DNA of 64,000 nt from JAWXVE01 sp044425575 (GTDB taxonomy: Bacteria > Bacillota > Clostridia > Lachnospirales > Lachnospiraceae). The stretch is from assembly GCA_044425575.1 (NCBI GenBank), contig JAWXVE010000001.1, forward strand, positions 19,678-83,677, read 5' to 3'. The notes beneath the pieces were generated by a model that saw only the letters and a program-made list of their open reading frames with translations, did not search any database and was not told the DNA's origin. A program made the position numbers and the translations under genes. Of the stretch, positions 35,806-44,890 are shown piece by piece (the stretch's first letter is position 1; each line of letters opens with the position of its first letter).

Positions 35806-36810
35806 ATGGCACGAGATTATCAATATTTGTCAGTAGCAGGGCATGGTTGGTCAGGTTCCGAAGCATTAATGGATCTGTTAAGGGAATTTGATTCCATTGG
35901 GGAATTTCGTATGGAGTTTCGTATGTTTCGAGATCCTCATGGAATTATGGATTTAGAATACCAAATGGTAGACCGTTGGGATGCTATTAATGTTGACATT
36001 GCAATTAAAGAGTTTCTAGAATATATTCAGAAAATTGGAAGAAAGAGAACCAAGTTTACATGGGGATATAATCATGAAGAGGTATTTAATGGGAAGTTTT
36101 ATGAATGTGCAACGAAATTTATTGAAGAGATTACAAGCTATGAATACAATAGCTATTGGTGGTTTGTAGATTACCGAAAGCCTTACTGGGGATGGATGCG
36201 CCAGCGTATCATGCAACGATTTTTTAAGAAAGGCTATGGGGAGAAATCTTACTTTGGTCGTATTACACGGGAAGAATTTCACCTTGCGTCACAACATTAT
36301 ATGGAATCCATTATAGAAGCATATAAGGGAGAACGTCATTATGATTACTTCCTTGTAAAGCAATTAGTTTCTGCCACCAATCCATATAAAATACTAGATT
36401 ATTGTCCAGGTGCCAAGATTATGTTAATAGACCGTGACCCAAGAGATAATTATGTGCAAATGATTACAAAGCGGAAATTAATTGGTTACGATATAGCAGA
36501 TTCTCACAATGTGATGAAATATGTGGAGTGGTATAAGGCACAACGTATAAATCCAGTGGAAGATTCTTCGGATTTTCTCTATATTCAGTATGAAGACTTA
36601 ATCTACCACTACGATGAAATGCTTGCTAAAATTGTGGACTTTATGAAAGTAGATGGAATCACATTGAACCATGCAAGGAAGAAGCAATTGTTCAATCCAG
36701 ACGTATCCATTCAATACGTAGGTATCTATAAGGATTACCCCTATCAAGATGAGATTCATATCATTGAGAAAGAATTAGCGGCATATTTATATGATAATAA
36801 GAGAAAGTGA
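35806..36810 (+). CDS. Sulfotransferase family protein
   Basis: A 334-residue cytoplasmic protein with two landmarks of PAPS-dependent sulfotransferases: an N-terminal phosphosulfate loop (AGHGWSGSEALMDLL, residues ~11-25) and, near residue 205, IMLIDRDPRDNY, corresponding to the 3'-phosphate-binding segment. FLYIQYEDLIYHY follows, as in the family. It may sulfate the glycan or its lipid-linked precursor. PAPS synthesis genes are not in the window. A good ribosome site (GGGAGAG) precedes the ATG, and the stop overlaps the next gene (TGATG). Confidence 0.75.
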   Translation: MARDYQYLSVAGHGWSGSEALMDLLREFDSIGEFRMEFRMFRDPHGIMDLEYQMVDRWDAINVDIAIKEFLEYIQKIGRKRTKFTWGYNHEEVFNGKFYECATKFIEEITSYEYNSYWWFVDYRKPYWGWMRQRIMQRFFKKGYGEKSYFGRITREEFHLASQHYMESIIEAYKGERHYDYFLVKQLVSATNPYKILDYCPGAKIMLIDRDPRDNYVQMITKRKLIGYDIADSHNVMKYVEWYKAQRINPVEDSSDFLYIQYEDLIYHYDEMLAKIVDFMKVDGITLNHARKKQLFNPDVSIQYVGIYKDYPYQDEIHIIEKELAAYLYDNKRK

Positions 36811-38549
36811 TGGTTCTTACAATGACAACAATTAAAAAAGCAATGACCATTTTTAGTCGTAGACAAAAATTAAGACTAGCATACTTAACAGTGGTTATTT
36901 TTATTGGATCTTTATGTGAATTATTGGGTATTACGGTAATACTCCCATTTATTAATGTGGTATTAGATTCCGATATTATTGAAGAGAATGCGTATTTGTC
37001 CTACGTGTATGATTATCTAGGATTACAATCACCAGAGGAATTCTTAATTGTATTAGGTATTCTGCTAATTGTGGTCTATATTGTTAAGAATGTATTTGTA
37101 ACATATATGTACAATGCTATGTATAAATTTACTTATCGTAGTCAGAGAGATTTATCCATTCGCTTATTGGAAGTCTATATGAAGCAACCGTATATGTATT
37201 TTGTGAGTCACAATAGTGCGGAGTTAATGCGTAATCTAAATCAAGACACCGTACAATTCTTCGAGGTAGTCTTATCGGTCTTACAATTAGCAGCAGAAGT
37301 AACTGTTTGTGTTATGTTAGGCATTTATTTATTCTATAGTGACCCAACAATTACCCTTAGCGTTGTGGTAATTCTAGGGCTATTTATGATTACTATATTT
37401 CGTGCTACTAGGAATAACCTTAAGAATAAAGGGATTGAATGTAGAACTCATCGAGGAGATATGAATAAATGGATTATGCAATCTACAGGTGGAATAAAAG
37501 AGATTAAAATATTAGGGAATGCAGAATACTTTATGAAACAATATGAGAAGATTTATTACTCCTATGCAGAAAAATTCCGTATTTATCGTGTCTTATCATT
37601 TATCCCAAGAACTATGATGGAATCCCTATGTATTTGTTCGTTACTTGGGGCTGTTATTTATAAAATAAGCACAGGTACTGCTGTGATTTACTTTATTCCA
37701 ACCTTAACTTTATTTGCCTTGGCAGCCTTTCGTTTGCTGCCATCCTTTAATCGAATTACCACCTACATTAGTACCATTATCTTTAATAAGGCAAGTGTAG
37801 ATGGAATTTATGAGGATTTACAAACTTTAGCAGTGGACGAATCAGATGAGGAGCAAGGCAATGAAGTGGGAATCACATTTGAGCGTGAGATTGCGATTCA
37901 GAATCTTTCTTTTTGCTACCCTGAGAAAGACACTGCTGTACTCGAGCAAGCAAACTTTATTATTCCAAAGTCAAAGTCCATTGCGTTTGTAGGAGCATCA
38001 GGGTCAGGTAAGACCACGCTTGCAGATATAATATTAGGAATATTACAACCATCCGGGGGAAGCTTACTGGTGGATGGGGTCACCATCAATCCTACTTCAC
38101 AAAGTTGGCGCAAGAAGCTTGGCTATATACCACAGACTATTTTCTTAATGGATGATACCATACGTCATAATATAGCTCTTGGTATTGAGGAAAAGCATAT
38201 TGATGAGAAACGTTTAGAAGAAGCAATAGCAGGTGCACAATTAAAGACTTTTATGGATTCTCTTCCAGAAGGAGAGGATACTATGGTTGGAGAAAGTGGA
38301 GTTCGATTATCAGGGGGACAAAGACAAAGGATTGGCATTGCAAGAGCTTTGTATACCAATCCAGATATTTTAATCTTAGATGAGGCTACTTCTGCATTAG
38401 ATAATGAGACAGAAGAAGCAGTTATGGATGCCATTGACCGTTTGGCAGGAACGAAAACATTAATCATTATTGCTCATCGACTAAGTACCATTGAAAATTG
38501 TGACATTGTATATGAGATTAAAGATGGGAAAGTACGAGCCAATCAATAA
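36810..38549 (+). CDS. ABC transporter, PglK-like flippase (second copy)
   Basis: A 579-residue fused permease-ATPase. Six helices are followed by Walker A GASGSGKTT, signature LSGGQRQRIGIARAL, Walker B ILILDEATSALD and H-loop IIAHRL. The N-terminal SLCELLGITVILPFINVVL segment places it with PglK. It is close in layout to the copies at 24274 and 57270. Translation probably begins at ATG 36810 within TGATG, coupled to the sulfotransferase gene; ATG 36822 is also possible. Its 3' end overlaps the 3' end of the convergent kdsC by 32 bases. Confidence 0.88.
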   Translation: MVLTMTTIKKAMTIFSRRQKLRLAYLTVVIFIGSLCELLGITVILPFINVVLDSDIIEENAYLSYVYDYLGLQSPEEFLIVLGILLIVVYIVKNVFVTYMYNAMYKFTYRSQRDLSIRLLEVYMKQPYMYFVSHNSAELMRNLNQDTVQFFEVVLSVLQLAAEVTVCVMLGIYLFYSDPTITLSVVVILGLFMITIFRATRNNLKNKGIECRTHRGDMNKWIMQSTGGIKEIKILGNAEYFMKQYEKIYYSYAEKFRIYRVLSFIPRTMMESLCICSLLGAVIYKISTGTAVIYFIPTLTLFALAAFRLLPSFNRITTYISTIIFNKASVDGIYEDLQTLAVDESDEEQGNEVGITFEREIAIQNLSFCYPEKDTAVLEQANFIIPKSKSIAFVGASGSGKTTLADIILGILQPSGGSLLVDGVTINPTSQSWRKKLGYIPQTIFLMDDTIRHNIALGIEEKHIDEKRLEEAIAGAQLKTFMDSLPEGEDTMVGESGVRLSGGQRQRIGIARALYTNPDILILDEATSALDNETEEAVMDAIDRLAGTKTLIIIAHRLSTIENCDIVYEIKDGKVRANQ

Positions 38550-38988
38550 ATTCTCGCACAGCACCATCACCGCCATTTTTCGTACAAATATAATCACAGC
38601 AAGATTTTACAGGTGTTACGGCATTCTTAGGACATGCCCGAACACCTGCTAATTCAATGGCAGGTAAGTCGTTTAAGTCATCACCTATATAGGCGATTTC
38701 AGATAAAGAAACACAGAATTCTTTAGCAAGTTCTTTCATAATCACGCTCTTGTCAGAAACATTTTGATAGATGCAAGTAATATTTAATTCTTTTGCCCGA
38801 TTCTGCACAATTAAAGATTCTCGACCAGTGATTATAACAGGGGTTATTCCATATTCTGGTAAAATATGGCGTATTCCATAGCCATCGTGAATATGGAATG
38901 CTTTCATTTGTTCGCCAGTTGGCCCCATATAAATCATACCGTCTGTTAAGGTCCCATCGACATCCATTGCTAATAGTTTAATACTCAT
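38518..38988 (-). CDS. kdsC: 3-deoxy-D-manno-octulosonate 8-phosphate phosphatase
   Basis: A 156-residue HAD-family phosphatase. Asp9 and Asp11 lie in AMDVDGTLTDG, TGRES is motif II and YIGDDLND is motif IV. It removes phosphate from Kdo 8-phosphate, giving Kdo. The size and capless form are typical of KdsC tetramers. It is the last gene of the minus-strand kdsB-kdsA-kdsD-kdsC unit, 17 bases after kdsD. Its last 32 bases overlap the convergent ABC transporter gene. Confidence 0.92.
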   Translation of the reverse strand: MSIKLLAMDVDGTLTDGMIYMGPTGEQMKAFHIHDGYGIRHILPEYGITPVIITGRESLIVQNRAKELNITCIYQNVSDKSVIMKELAKEFCVSLSEIAYIGDDLNDLPAIELAGVRACPKNAVTPVKSCCDYICTKNGGDGAVREFIDWLVLSHL

Positions 38989-39005
38989 TAATTTTCATTT
39001 TCCTT

Positions 39006-39968
39006 TCACACAATCCCGATATCAAGAATTTTTTGTAAAGTAATTGCACCTACAAGAACGTTGTTTTCATCTACAACTGGAGCGGCAGGGAAGCGTTTGA
39101 TTTGTAACAATCTTAGAATATCAATTGCAAGATCATTAGTTGATACGATGGTTGGGTTTTTCGTCATAATTTCATTCACCCCTAAGTTATAGATATCAAC
39201 GCCCTTTTTTAATAAACGACGCAAATCACCATCTGTAATAATTCCAGCTATGGTTCCATCATCATTTAAGATACTTACAATTCCAACATTTTTCTCACTA
39301 AGGCCAATGAGGATATCTGTTAACATGGCACTAGTATGGGTAGTAGGTGTATCGTTGCGAGGAATCATAATATCTTTGACCGTAACAAGCAAGCGCTTTC
39401 CAAGAGCGCCAGCTGGATGATATAACCCAAAGTTGCTTTCCGTAAATCCATATACTTTGGATGCTACAATGGCTAAAGCATCGCCGTATGCTAAGGCAGC
39501 TGTTGTGCTAGAAGAAGGAGCCAATCCAAGGTTACAAGCTTCTTTAAATGGAGGAAATACTTGTCCTACATTGGAATGTCGGATTAGAGTGGAATCTGCA
39601 TTGCCAGACACTCCTATGAGAGTAGCTCCAATGGCTTTAATATTAGGGATTAGCTTAATGATTTCATCGCTTTCACCGCTGTAACTAATGGCAATAATAA
39701 GGTCTTCTTCTGAAACCATGCCTAAATCACCATGTAATGCTTCTGCTGGATGAAGGAAGAATGATTGGGTTCCCAAACTTGCCATGGTTGCAGCAATTTT
39801 ACTACCAATATGGCTAGATTTTCCCATTCCAGTTATTATCACTTTTCCCTTACAGTGCGTAATTGACTCAAGTATTTCAATAAAAACAGAGTCTAAGGAA
39901 TCCCGCACGACTTCTAATGCATTTATTTCTGTATCAATTACTTCTCTTGCTTCTTTTAGTAAATCCAC
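39006..39968 (-). CDS. kdsD: D-arabinose 5-phosphate isomerase
   Basis: A 320-residue enzyme with an N-terminal SIS domain (GMGKSSHIGSKIAATMAS, then HPAEALHGDLGM and AISYSGESDEI) and two C-terminal CBS domains (from VKDIMIPRND, then VNEIMTKNPT). This is the KdsD/KpsF architecture. It converts ribulose 5-phosphate to arabinose 5-phosphate, the first step to Kdo. Translation starts at GTG 39968, with a G-rich AGGGGG stretch upstream. Neighbours kdsA and kdsC support the assignment. Confidence 0.93.
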   Translation of the reverse strand: MDLLKEAREVIDTEINALEVVRDSLDSVFIEILESITHCKGKVIITGMGKSSHIGSKIAATMASLGTQSFFLHPAEALHGDLGMVSEEDLIIAISYSGESDEIIKLIPNIKAIGATLIGVSGNADSTLIRHSNVGQVFPPFKEACNLGLAPSSSTTAALAYGDALAIVASKVYGFTESNFGLYHPAGALGKRLLVTVKDIMIPRNDTPTTHTSAMLTDILIGLSEKNVGIVSILNDDGTIAGIITDGDLRRLLKKGVDIYNLGVNEIMTKNPTIVSTNDLAIDILRLLQIKRFPAAPVVDENNVLVGAITLQKILDIGIV

Positions 39969-39988
39969 TATTTATGCCCCCTAATGTA

Positions 39989-40768
39989 TTATACTTCTAA
40001 GTGATATAATTTCAGTGCCTTGTGCAATAAAGGTTCTAATTTCTCTAAATAGACCATATTCGGTCCGTCAGATTTAGCTTGTTCTGGATCCTGATGGACT
40101 TCTATAAATAAACCATCTGCTCCTGCAACAATGGCAGAATGAGCCAAAGTAGGAACGTATTCTCGATTCCCGCCAGTAGCATCGCCTTTACCGCCAGGTT
40201 TTTGTACGCTGTGAGTTGCATCGAACAGCACAGGATAACCAAACTTTTTCATCTCCACAATGGAGGTCATATCTACCACCAAGGTATTGTAACCAAAAGA
40301 AGTACCGCGTTCCGTAAGCATAATATTGGCATTGCCACTTTCCTCTAATTTGGTTACTACATTTTTCATATCCCAAGGTGCAAGAAATTGTGCTTTCTTT
40401 ACATTGATGATCTTCTTTGTGTTGGCAGCAGCAATTAATAAATCTGTCTGGCGACACAAGAAAGCTGGTATTTGAATAATATCTGCAACAGGTGATACTA
40501 GTTGTGCTTGGTAAGGTTCGTGAATGTCTGTAACAATCTTTAGATTATATTTTTCTTTCACTTTTTGTAAAATAGCAATTCCTTCTTCCATGCCCACCCC
40601 GCGGAAGGAATGGATAGAGGTTCGATTAGCCTTGTCAAAGGAAGCTTTAAAGTAATAGTCAATGTCTAATGGAGCAGTAATGTTCTGAATTTTTTCTGCT
40701 AATTCGTAAATCATCTCTTCATTTTCAATGACGCAAGGTCCTGCTAATAATGTAAATTTATCTTTCAT
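39989..40768 (-). CDS. kdsA: 3-deoxy-8-phosphooctulonate synthase
   Basis: A 259-residue TIM-barrel aldolase. LAGPCVIE opens the chain, [12 protein letters not shown] holds PEP- and A5P-binding residues, [17 protein letters not shown] follows, and [12 protein letters not shown] is the KdsA signature. It condenses PEP with arabinose 5-phosphate to Kdo 8-phosphate. AAAGGAAC precedes the ATG. The start is 20 bases after the kdsB stop. Assignment is firm; length is normal. Confidence 0.95.
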   Translation of the reverse strand: MKDKFTLLAGPCVIENEEMIYELAEKIQNITAPLDIDYYFKASFDKANRTSIHSFRGVGMEEGIAILQKVKEKYNLKIVTDIHEPYQAQLVSPVADIIQIPAFLCRQTDLLIAAANTKKIINVKKAQFLAPWDMKNVVTKLEESGNANIMLTERGTSFGYNTLVVDMTSIVEMKKFGYPVLFDATHSVQKPGGKGDATGGNREYVPTLAHSAIVAGADGLFIEVHQDPEQAKSDGPNMVYLEKLEPLLHKALKLYHLEV

Positions 40769-40787
40769 AGGAAGGTTCCTTTCTGAA

Positions 40788-41531
40788 TTAAGGGCGCGTG
40801 TTTGTTAGCGTATTGGCAATCATATCCTGCACTTTCATTAAATCTTCAGGCGTATCAACTCCGATGGTAGATGCTGCCACCTCTTGTATCTTCATGGAAT
40901 AGCCATATTCAATAGCACGTAATGGCTCGATGGATTCTGCACGTTCTAATTGACCCATAGGCAATTGATTGAAAGTTGACAGAAATTCTTTGGTGTAGCC
41001 ATATAATCCTATATGGGCAAAATGACTACCTGTTTCTTTGGAATCACGCACATAGGGAATAGGAGATCTAGATAGGTAGATTGCCCGATTATTCATATCG
41101 GTAATAATCTTTACCACATTAGGAGAATCCAATTCATCTTGGTTTGCAATTTTACGTTTTAAGCTACCATAGTATACGTTAGAATCAGCAAACATACTGA
41201 TTAAAGTACGAATGGAGTCGGGATTAATGAGAGGTTCGTCTCCTTGAATGTTAATATATAAATCACCATCCACCTTAGTAGCAACTTCTCCAATGCGTTC
41301 TGTACCATTGACATGGTCACTTGCTGTAAGCATTACATCTATTCCCAATTCCTTACAAGTAGTCATAATTCGCTCATCATCTGTTGCTACATAAACTTGG
41401 TGGAATTCTGCTACTTTCTTACATTGTTCATATACCCACCATATCATAGGTTTACCACAAATATCTGCAAGTGGCTTGCCAGGAAATCTGCTAGAAGCAT
41501 AGCGAGCTGGTATCACACCGATTATTTTCAC
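40788..41531 (-). CDS. kdsB: CMP-Kdo synthetase
   Basis: A 247-residue cytidylyltransferase. [19 protein letters not shown] is the CTP-binding signature, [10 protein letters not shown] and [11 protein letters not shown] are typical of KdsB. It activates Kdo to CMP-Kdo, the donor for Kdo transferases. The start codon is GTG at 41531, with AGGAG upstream on the minus strand. It is first in the reversed kds unit, behind the promoter at 41608-41580. Confidence 0.94.
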   Translation of the reverse strand: MKIIGVIPARYASSRFPGKPLADICGKPMIWWVYEQCKKVAEFHQVYVATDDERIMTTCKELGIDVMLTASDHVNGTERIGEVATKVDGDLYINIQGDEPLINPDSIRTLISMFADSNVYYGSLKRKIANQDELDSPNVVKIITDMNNRAIYLSRSPIPYVRDSKETGSHFAHIGLYGYTKEFLSTFNQLPMGQLERAESIEPLRAIEYGYSMKIQEVAASTIGVDTPEDLMKVQDMIANTLTNTRP

Positions 41532-41579
41532 AATTCCTATTCTCCTGTTCTATTGATTGAAGTATTTTCTCTATAGGTT

Positions 41580-41608
41580 ATTCTATAGGAAGTAATTCTA
41601 GAAAGCAA
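41580..41608 (-). promoter_or_regulatory. Promoter for the kdsB-kdsA-kdsD-kdsC operon
   Basis: On the minus strand, TTGCTT (41608-41603), 17 bases, then TAGAAT (41585-41580), about 48 bases before GTG 41531. TCTATAGG occurs twice as a direct repeat with a 12-base period (41570-41577 and 41582-41589) across the -10 region and could bind a regulator. Confidence 0.6.
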
Positions 41609-41647
41609 TAAAAATATGAAATAATCTCACAAAATCAGAAGGATTAC

Positions 41648-41677
41648 TTGACACAAACTTGTGGATAATAGTACTAT
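41648..41677 (+). promoter_or_regulatory. Sigma-A-type promoter for the operon starting at 41739
   Basis: A consensus TTGACA (41648-41653) is followed by 18 bases and TACTAT (41672-41677), about 61 bases before ATG 41739. It is divergent from the kds promoter in the same 207-base gap. GGGGAGAG, about 8 bases before the ATG, is the ribosome site. Confidence 0.65.
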
Positions 41678-41738
41678 GATAGCAGTGTTATGGAATACAT
41701 ACACATAGTTATGATAAGATAGGGGAGAGTAGGTAAGT

Positions 41739-42806
41739 ATGAGAGTCTTACTATTAGGTGAGTTTAGTGGTTTGTTCCAAAGCTTAGCCGAGGGGTTACG
41801 TGAATGTGGTGCTACAGTAGACTGGTATGCAAATGGCGATGGATATAAGGCAATCACAGGAATGACAGGATCTATTGATGGAACTACGAAGAACCACTTT
41901 ATAAATCGTATCTGGTACCCTTTTCAACTGATTCAGACCTTAAAGGGATATGATGTAGTACACGTAATGAATCCGCTGATTTTTAGCCCGTATATTAACG
42001 CATATTTATTTCGAATACTAAAGAAGAATAATAAAAGATTAGTCATGTCTACTGTTGGAACAGATTATGCGGTGTATCAATATCAGCATAAAGCAAATAG
42101 AAAGTATGACTATTATCTATTAGATGAGAATACAGAGTATGATTATTTCTACAAAGAACACACAAGATACGTAAGAGATTATGAAAAAGTAATGACATTA
42201 ATAGATGGCATTATACCGGGCTCCATGGAATATTACTATGCCCATGAGAACAATCCAAAATTAACAAGCATATGTAGACATCCCATTAATACATCTAAGA
42301 TTGAATATACGGAGAATCGTATACAAGATAAGATCGTTATCTTTCATGGGATTAGCAGAGAAGTCTTTAAAGGAACAGCTTATATTAAGGCTGCTATGGA
42401 AGCCATTGGAGAAAAGTATCCAGATGATGTGGAAATCATCATCGATGGAAAGATGCCAATTGAAGAATACAAAGCACTTATGGCTCGTGCCAATATAGTT
42501 ATTGACCAATGTAGAAGTTATGGACAAGGAATCAATGCGTTGATTGCATTGGCCCAAGGGAAGATTGTGCTAAGTGGTGCTGAGGAAGAATGCATGGACA
42601 AGATGGGAGTTCAGGACTGTCCAGTGTATAATATTATTGCCAATAAAGAGCAGATTATGGCACAATTAGAAGAGATTATAGCACGGAGAGAAGAGTTCAT
42701 AGAATTAGGGAAACGTTCCAGAGCGTATGTGGAGAAGTATCACCATCATAAGCTCATTGCTCAAGACTTCATGGAAGTGTATCAGACCATTTTAGAATTC
42801 AACTAG
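41739..42806 (+). CDS. GT-B glycosyltransferase-like protein
   Basis: A 355-residue protein with GT-B features: LLLGEFSGLFQSLAEGL at the N-terminus, DVVHVMNPLIF, and a C-terminal donor-type domain with FHGISREVFKGT, IDGKMPIEEYKALM and YGQGINALIALAQGK. The last segment takes the place of the E-x7-E motif of GT4 enzymes, so it is divergent. It is the first gene behind a strong promoter and precedes the formamidohexose genes. It may use that sugar, but this is inference. Confidence 0.65.
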   Translation: MRVLLLGEFSGLFQSLAEGLRECGATVDWYANGDGYKAITGMTGSIDGTTKNHFINRIWYPFQLIQTLKGYDVVHVMNPLIFSPYINAYLFRILKKNNKRLVMSTVGTDYAVYQYQHKANRKYDYYLLDENTEYDYFYKEHTRYVRDYEKVMTLIDGIIPGSMEYYYAHENNPKLTSICRHPINTSKIEYTENRIQDKIVIFHGISREVFKGTAYIKAAMEAIGEKYPDDVEIIIDGKMPIEEYKALMARANIVIDQCRSYGQGINALIALAQGKIVLSGAEEECMDKMGVQDCPVYNIIANKEQIMAQLEEIIARREEFIELGKRSRAYVEKYHHHKLIAQDFMEVYQTILEFN

Positions 42807-42853
42807 GCAAGTGTGAATTAGAAACGTGAGAATTAGAAAAGAGTGAGTTATAG

Positions 42854-43795
42854 ATGAAAATCTTGTGTATAGCAGGTAAGAATAACATAGCGTGTGATAT
42901 TTTAATCATTGCATTAGAGCGATTAGAGAAAGACCAGATTGTCATTATCCCTAATGCCACTGATGATGGAAGCGATACTTGGCAAAGGTCGTTTTTAAAG
43001 TTAGCAAGACAACTGCAAGTTCCCGTTGTTACATTAGAGGATGTGTATAATATGGAAGATGTTGTTTTCTTGTCATTAGAGTTTGATAAAATCATTCGAA
43101 CAAATAAGTTTCAAGATGCTAAACTTTATAACATTCATTTTTCCTTGTTACCGAAATATAAAGGCATGTATACAGCCTACTGGCCTATTATATGTGGAGA
43201 ACATAAGACAGGTGTTACCTTACATTATATTGACGATGGAATTGATACAGGAGATATTATTGCGCAAAGCGAGTATGTAATTACTGATGATATGACCTGT
43301 CGAGATATTTATCTTAATAATATCTCTTATGGTACTAGACTAGTAGAAGAATACTTCGATAGAATCATAAATGGACAAGTGGAATCTTATAAGCAACCTA
43401 GTGCGCAAGCCACGTATTTCTCCAAAAGTTCCATTTCCTTCGAGGATGCCTCCCTTGACTGTCGTCAAACAGCTTATATGATAAACAATCAGATTCGAGG
43501 ACTACGTTTTCGAGAATATCAACTGGCAACCTTTCAAGATACTATGATATCTCACGGGGAGATTACAAGTGATCGATCTACAGCACGACCAGGTACGATT
43601 ATCCAAGAAGATGGATGGATCTATTTGATTGCCACTATTGATTACGACATCTATTTATATAAGGATCGCTTAGAAGATATGATGGCAGCTTGTACTAATG
43701 GAGATGTGGAATTCTTGGACATGTGCATGGAGAGGGGCTATCAGATGAATGAAGTAGGAGGAGATAGGTATTTTAATGAATATAATGCCGAATAA
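42854..43795 (+). CDS. dTDP-sugar N-formyltransferase-like protein
   Basis: A 313-residue protein of the methionyl-tRNA/sugar formyltransferase fold. The catalytic triad region is complete: YNIHFSLLPKYKG gives Asn and His, and IDDGIDTGDII gives Asp. A C-terminal domain of about 120 residues follows. Sugar formyltransferases of this kind (VioF, FdtF/QdtF types) add a formyl group from N10-formyltetrahydrofolate to a dTDP-amino-deoxyhexose. The next genes encode a DegT aminotransferase and a FdtA-like ketoisomerase, so the substrate is likely a 3-amino-3,6-dideoxyhexose. Its stop overlaps the aminotransferase start by 20 bases. Confidence 0.8.
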   Translation: MKILCIAGKNNIACDILIIALERLEKDQIVIIPNATDDGSDTWQRSFLKLARQLQVPVVTLEDVYNMEDVVFLSLEFDKIIRTNKFQDAKLYNIHFSLLPKYKGMYTAYWPIICGEHKTGVTLHYIDDGIDTGDIIAQSEYVITDDMTCRDIYLNNISYGTRLVEEYFDRIINGQVESYKQPSAQATYFSKSSISFEDASLDCRQTAYMINNQIRGLRFREYQLATFQDTMISHGEITSDRSTARPGTIIQEDGWIYLIATIDYDIYLYKDRLEDMMAACTNGDVEFLDMCMERGYQMNEVGGDRYFNEYNAE

Positions 43796-44885
43796 TTTGC
43801 AAAGACAGTATGATTTGCATGGACAGGAATATGAAGAGGCAGCACTTAGAGTGTTGCGCAGTGGTTGGTATGTATTAGGAGAAGAAGTTGCGTCTTTTGA
43901 ACGAGAATTTGCACAATACCTAGGAGCCAAACATTGTGTGGGAGTGGCAAGTGGATTAGATGCACTTTGGATGTCCTTTCGCTTGTTAGAGATTGGAGAA
44001 GGGGATGAGGTTATTGTATGTTCCAATGCATACATTGCATGTGTGATGGGAATTACAATGAATGGAAATCATGCCACACCAATTTTTGTAGAGCCAGACG
44101 AGTATGATAATATAGATGCAAGTAAGATTATAGATGCAATTACGGAGAAGACCAAGGCCATATTAGTGGTTCATTTGTATGGACAAGCATGTAATATGGA
44201 GCAGATTATGCACATTGCAGAGGAATATCAATTGCGTGTTGTGGAAGATTGTGCCCAAAGTCATGGAAACCATTTTCAAGGTCAAAAGGTTGGTACATTT
44301 GGAGATGTTGCTTGTTTTAGCTTTTATCCAAGTAAAGGATGTGGAGCGTTTGGAGATGGAGGAGCCATTGTTACCAATTGCGATGAACTTGCTCAGAAGA
44401 TGAGAGTATTCCGCAATTATGGCAGTCAAGAACGTTACTGTAATGAAGTGGTAGGAACCAATAGTAGACTAGATGAGTTGCAAGCAGCATTGTTGCGTGT
44501 GAAATTATCCCACTTAGATGAATTAAATGCAGAACGTAATGAAATTGCGTGTAAGTATAATGAGAAGATTACTTCTCCTTGTTGTATGAAACCACGTATT
44601 CGAGAAGGTGCAGATTCTTCTTATCATCAATATGTAGTACATGTAACCCATGGTAAAAGAGATGCTATGGCGGCTTATCTTAGAGAACATGGAATAGGAA
44701 CGATTATTCACTATCCCATCCCACCTCATTTAAGTCAAGCATATGCTTACTTAGGATATAAAAGAGGAGATTTTCCAATTGGAGAGCGGTGTGCGAAAGA
44801 AGTCTTAAGCTTGCCAATTTACAATGGTATGTTAGAAGAAGAACAAGAGTATGTAATTCAACAAATCAATGGATTTGAAGGGTGA
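43776..44885 (+). CDS. fdtB: dTDP-3-amino-3,6-dideoxyhexose transaminase, FdtB/QdtB-like
   Basis: A 369-residue DegT-family PLP aminotransferase. VASGLDALWMS, VVHLYGQACNM, VVEDCAQSHGN and the cofactor lysine in FSFYPSKGCGAFGDGG are all present, together with FRNYGSQERY and HYPIPPHLSQAY. These match FdtB/QdtB, which aminates dTDP-3-keto-6-deoxyhexose at C3. It lies between the formyltransferase and the FdtA-like isomerase, an order that supports a Fuc3NFo or Qui3NFo pathway. AGGAGGAG precedes the ATG. Confidence 0.88.
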   Translation: MNIMPNNLQRQYDLHGQEYEEAALRVLRSGWYVLGEEVASFEREFAQYLGAKHCVGVASGLDALWMSFRLLEIGEGDEVIVCSNAYIACVMGITMNGNHATPIFVEPDEYDNIDASKIIDAITEKTKAILVVHLYGQACNMEQIMHIAEEYQLRVVEDCAQSHGNHFQGQKVGTFGDVACFSFYPSKGCGAFGDGGAIVTNCDELAQKMRVFRNYGSQERYCNEVVGTNSRLDELQAALLRVKLSHLDELNAERNEIACKYNEKITSPCCMKPRIREGADSSYHQYVVHVTHGKRDAMAAYLREHGIGTIIHYPIPPHLSQAYAYLGYKRGDFPIGERCAKEVLSLPIYNGMLEEEQEYVIQQINGFEG

Positions 44886-44890
44886 AGAAG

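Noticed and set aside
42807..42853. Repeated AATTAGAAA-like elements between the GT at 41739 and the formyltransferase
   Set aside because: Two short imperfect copies in a 47-base gap; too short and AT-rich to support a site.
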